Positions 34,315 through 37,203 of a stretch of DNA of 37,203 nt are shown here, piece after piece; position 1 is the first letter of the stretch, and each line of letters begins with the position of its first letter. The notes below the pieces were generated by a model, which was given only the letters and a program-made list of their open reading frames with translations, did not search any database and was not told the DNA's origin. The position numbers were made by a program, and so were the translations under genes. Source of the DNA: Amycolatopsis thermalba (GTDB lineage Bacteria; Actinomycetota; Actinomycetes; Mycobacteriales; Pseudonocardiaceae); contig NZ_PQHW01000072.1 of NCBI RefSeq assembly GCF_003385215.1, positions 1 through 37,203 of the forward strand, read 5' to 3'.

Positions 34315-37203
34315 GTGCCCGAGACCCCGTCCCGCCCGGTGCGGTACCGGCTGCTGGGCCCGATCGAGGTGTCGGGACCGGACGGGCCGGTGCGGCTGGG
34401 CGGGCCGAAGCAGCGGTCGGTGCTCGCGGCGCTGCTGCTCGCCGCCGGGCGCGTGGTGCCCGACGAGCAGCTGTTCTCCCTGGTCTGGGGTGCCGCGCCG
34501 CCGGCGACGGTGCGTGGACAGGTGCAGGTGTACGTCTCCGAGCTGCGCAAGCTGATCGGCGCCGACGTGATCAGCCGGCGCGCGCCGGGGTACGTGATCG
34601 AGGTCGGGCCGGGGGAGCTGGACCTGCACGAGTTCGACGACGCCGTCGCCAGGGCGCGGGACGACCTCGACGCCGGCCGCGTCGGTGAGGCGGCCCGCCG
34701 GCTGCGCGCGGCCCTCGACCTGTGGCAGGGACCGGCGCTGGGCGGGGTCACGCAATCGCTGCTGGACCGGGAAGGCCCGGCGCTGGCCGAGAAGCGGCTG
34801 AGCGCGCTGGAGGACTACTTCGACGCCGAACTCGCCGCCGGGCGGCACCGCGCGGTGGTCACCGAGCTGCGGCAGGAGGCCGAGGCCAACCCGTTCCGGG
34901 AGCGCCTGCAGGCCCTGCTGATGCTGGCGCTGCACAAGTGCGGGCGGACGCCCGAGGCGCTGGAGGTCTACACCGCGGTCCGGTCCCGGCTCATCGAGGA
35001 ACTCGGCGTCGAGCCGGGGCCGTTGCTGCGGGACACCCAGGTGCGACTGCTGCGCGACGAACCCGAGGAGGGGCCGGTGCCGCGGCAGCTGCCCGGTGAC
35101 GTGCCGCAGTTCGCGGGGCGGATGCGCGACCTGGCGCGGCTGGACGCGCTGCTGCCGCTGGACGGCAGCGGCGGGCGGCCGTCGGTGTCGGTGGCGGTGG
35201 TCAGCGGCGGCGCGGGTGTCGGCAAGTCGGCTTTCGCGGTGCACTGGGCGCACCGCGTGCGGGAGCGGTTCCCGGACGGGCAGCTGTACGTCAACCTGCG
35301 CGGCTTCGATCCCGGTGCGTGCGCGATGAGCGCGGCGGAGGCGGTGCGGCGGTTCCTCGACGCGCTCGCCGTTCCGGCGCAACGGATCCCGGTGAGCGTC
35401 GAGGCGCAGGTCAGCCTGTACCGCAGTCTCCTGGCGGACAAGCGGGTGCTGGTGGTGCTGGACAACGCGCGCGACGCCGGCCAGGTGCGCCCGCTGCTGC
35501 CCGGCGCGCCCGGCAGCTTCACGCTGGTGACGAGCCGGAACCAGTTGTCCAGCCTGGTCGCGGTGGAGGGCGCCGCGCCGGTGAGCCTGGATCTGCTGTC
35601 CGACGCGGATGCCCGCGAGCTGCTCGCGCGGCGGCTGGGTGCGGACCGGGTCGCGGCGACCGCGGCGGCGGTCGCGGCGATCAACACGCTGTGCGCGCGG
35701 CTGCCGCTGGCGCTGGCGATCGTCGCCGCGCGGGCCGCGACGAACCCGGGGTTCACGCTGGCGGAGCTGGCCGCCGAGCTGCGCGCCGCGCGCGGCGGGC
35801 TGGACGCGTTCGAAGGCGATGACGCGACGTCCGACGTGCGGGCGGTGTTCTCGTGGTCGTACCACGCGATCAGCCCGGACGCGGCGCGGTTGTTCCGGTT
35901 CCTGGGGTTGCACCCGGGGCCGCACGTGACGGTCGCGGCGGCGGCGAGCCTGCTCGGGGTGGCCCGGGTGCGGCCGCTGCTGGCCGAGCTGACGCGGGCG
36001 CACCTGGTCACCGAGCGCGCGCCCGGGCGGTACGCGTTCCACGATCTGCTGCGCGCGTACGCGATCGAGCTGACGCACGAGGAGGACTCGGAGGCGGAGC
36101 GGACCGCGGCGGTGCGGCGGATGCTCGACCACTACGTGCACACGGCGCACGCGGGCGCGGCGGGGTTGAGCCCGCAACGCGAGCCGCTGGTGCTGGACCC
36201 GCCGGCGCCGGACGTGGTGGCCGATCCGCCCGCCGACGCGGGGGCCTGGTTCGCGGCCGAGCACCCGGTGCTGCTGGCGGCGATCGACCGGGCGGCGGCG
36301 ACCGGGTTCGACACGCATGCGTGGCAGCTGGCGTGCGCGTTGAGCCACACGTTCGTGCGGCAGGGCAGGCACTGGCTGGGGGAGCCGCGGACGTACCAGG
36401 TGGCGCTGGAGGCGGCCACGCGGCTCGGGGACCCGGTGGCGCTGGCGCACAGTCATCGGGGGCTGGCGGTGATCCTGACGGCGCTCGGCCGGGACGTGGA
36501 GGCGCGGGAGCAGCTGGACCGGGCGCTGGATCTGTTCGAGGAGCTGGGGGATCTCGGGTACCAGGCGGATGTGCGGCAAGGGCTGACGTGGGTTTGCGAT
36601 CGGCTCGGGGACTACGCCGAGGAGTTCCACCACGCGCGGCGGGCGCTGGAGCTGTTCCAGGCGGCGGGGAACCGGTCCGGGGCGGCCAGCGCGCTGAACA
36701 ACATGGGCTGGAGCTGCGCGCGCTTGGGGGATCACGAGCAGGCGCTGGCGTACTGCAAGGAGTCGATCGCGGTGCAGGCCGAGCTGGGAAACCTGGTGGG
36801 GGAGGCCAATGCGTGGGACAGCGTCGGGTACGCGCAGCAGTCGCTGGGAAACCTGGACGAGGCGGTGCGCTGCTACGAGGTCGCCGTGGGGCTCTACCGG
36901 CGCCACGGAAGCCGCTACTACGAAAGCCGAACACTGAACCGCCTGGGCGACGCCCACCTGACCCGGGGCGACGGCGCCGCCGCGAGGCGCGCCTGGCAGG
37001 CGGCGCTGGACTTGCTGGAGGAGCTCGGTTCACCGGACGGAGGCCAAATCCGAGCGAAGCTCGGCGGAGCGGCGGTCGTCGGCGGGGCGGCGGTCGTTGG
37101 TGGGGCGGCGGTCGTTGGTGGGGCTTCGTCTGGTGGCGGTGTGCCGTCCGGTGGTGGGGCTTCATCTGGTGGCGGTGTGCCGTCCGGTGGTGGGGCTTCA
37201 TCT
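34315..37203 (+). CDS. SARP-NB-ARC-TPR (AfsR-like) regulator, 3' end outside window
   Basis: The frame is open from GTG 34315 to the window edge, 963 codons, so the C-terminus is missing. Residues about 10-95 are an OmpR-type winged helix (Arg-Tyr-Arg-Leu-Leu-Gly-Pro-Ile-Glu-Val) and 100-245 a bacterial transcriptional activation domain. Residues 265-530 are an NB-ARC ATPase with Walker A Gly-Gly-Ala-Gly-Val-Gly-Lys304-Ser and Leu-Val-Val-Leu-Asp-Asn. About 690-915 are TPR repeats (Ala-Leu-Asn-Asn-Met-Gly-Trp; Gly-Tyr-Ala-Gln-Gln-Ser-Leu-Gly). From residue 917 the protein becomes Gly/Ala/Val/Ser repeats. AfsR-type proteins activate secondary-metabolism or development genes and are controlled by nucleotide state. 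Its target is not in view. Confidence 0.9.
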   Translation, partial: MPETPSRPVRYRLLGPIEVSGPDGPVRLGGPKQRSVLAALLLAAGRVVPDEQLFSLVWGAAPPATVRGQVQVYVSELRKLIGADVISRRAPGYVIEVGPGELDLHEFDDAVARARDDLDAGRVGEAARRLRAALDLWQGPALGGVTQSLLDREGPALAEKRLSALEDYFDAELAAGRHRAVVTELRQEAEANPFRERLQALLMLALHKCGRTPEALEVYTAVRSRLIEELGVEPGPLLRDTQVRLLRDEPEEGPVPRQLPGDVPQFAGRMRDLARLDALLPLDGSGGRPSVSVAVVSGGAGVGKSAFAVHWAHRVRERFPDGQLYVNLRGFDPGACAMSAAEAVRRFLDALAVPAQRIPVSVEAQVSLYRSLLADKRVLVVLDNARDAGQVRPLLPGAPGSFTLVTSRNQLSSLVAVEGAAPVSLDLLSDADARELLARRLGADRVAATAAAVAAINTLCARLPLALAIVAARAATNPGFTLAELAAELRAARGGLDAFEGDDATSDVRAVFSWSYHAISPDAARLFRFLGLHPGPHVTVAAAASLLGVARVRPLLAELTRAHLVTERAPGRYAFHDLLRAYAIELTHEEDSEAERTAAVRRMLDHYVHTAHAGAAGLSPQREPLVLDPPAPDVVADPPADAGAWFAAEHPVLLAAIDRAAATGFDTHAWQLACALSHTFVRQGRHWLGEPRTYQVALEAATRLGDPVALAHSHRGLAVILTALGRDVEAREQLDRALDLFEELGDLGYQADVRQGLTWVCDRLGDYAEEFHHARRALELFQAAGNRSGAASALNNMGWSCARLGDHEQALAYCKESIAVQAELGNLVGEANAWDSVGYAQQSLGNLDEAVRCYEVAVGLYRRHGSRYYESRTLNRLGDAHLTRGDGAAARRAWQAALDLLEELGSPDGGQIRAKLGGAAVVGGAAVVGGAAVVGGASSGGGVPSGGGASSGGGVPSGGGASS
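37063..37203 (+). repeat. Coding tandem repeats at C-terminus of the SARP gene
   Basis: An 18-nt unit coding Gly-Gly-Ala-Ala-Val-Val is repeated three times (37063-37116). A 36-nt unit coding Gly-Gly-Ala-Ser-Ser-Gly-Gly-Gly-Val-Pro-Ser-Gly is then repeated twice (37117-37188), with a third copy begun at the window edge. All units stay in frame with the SARP gene. Third positions use T more often than the rest of the gene. Confidence 0.85.

Noticed and set aside
34234-36957. 907-residue open frame on the minus strand opposite the SARP gene
   Set aside because: Its composition is Arg/Pro/Gln/His-rich without domains, and it is opposite a gene with clear SARP, NB-ARC and TPR motifs; high GC produces long antisense frames.

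Overview
The window is high-GC DNA (most third codon positions are G or C) with GTG starts, ATGA/GTGA start-stop overlaps, a SARP/AfsR-type regulator, CsbD and DUF6286/Asp23 proteins and SseB-like proteins. This points to an actinomycete, most likely of the Amycolatopsis/Pseudonocardiaceae kind. That assignment is an inference from gene content; no rRNA, tRNA or CRISPR array was seen.

Layout. (1) 2-4592, plus strand: the 3' end of a very large multidomain protein ending in an HExxH zinc-peptidase motif, then a translationally coupled small zinc-ribbon protein and an SseB-like protein. (2) 5003-7442, minus strand: six genes chained mostly by 4-nt overlaps that form an Asp23/Gls24-DUF6286-AmaP envelope-stress operon, with a divergent CsbD gene at 7644. 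(3) 8016-11997: a fragment of an alkyl-sulfatase-like gene, then an XRE regulator, an SDR oxidoreductase and a DHA2 drug/proton antiporter. This regulator-SDR-transporter cassette lies between two copies of the same hairpin element. (4) 11998-12652: apparently decayed, gene-poor DNA. (5) 12653-29039: an amine/peptide catabolism region. It has an aminobutyraldehyde-type dehydrogenase, a TetR regulator, and a ten-kilobase operon with a five-component dipeptide-type ABC transporter, a DUF3237 protein, a CocE/NonD hydrolase, a YtcJ-like amidohydrolase and an FAD amine-oxidase-like enzyme. On the opposite strand follow a class III aminotransferase, an Lrp/AsnC regulator and an APC amino-acid/polyamine permease. 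(6) 29216-31491: a small membrane protein, a cupredoxin lipoprotein, a helical lipoprotein and a four-helix membrane protein, resembling an envelope copper or electron-transfer module. (7) 31588-37203: a beta-helix/CbxX AAA+ ATPase divergent from a second SseB-like gene, then a SARP-NB-ARC-TPR regulator that runs off the window with a Gly-rich tandem repeat.

How the genes fit together. The strongest regulatory observation is that three promoters in region 5 (dehydrogenase, aminotransferase, APC permease) carry the same TTTAGTYGCC element just upstream of a TTGA -35 box. The local Lrp/AsnC regulator sits among them, so these genes look like one amine-catabolic regulon. The ABC operon has a separate TetR-type palindrome overlapping its -35 box. 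The best candidate for an undescribed system is the pair of SseB-like loci at the two ends. One is joined to a metallopeptidase-tipped giant protein and a zinc ribbon, the other is divergent from a beta-helix/AAA+ fusion whose ATPase domain resembles that of EccA/CbxX. Together they could be effector-handling modules of a secretion system whose core is not in this window.
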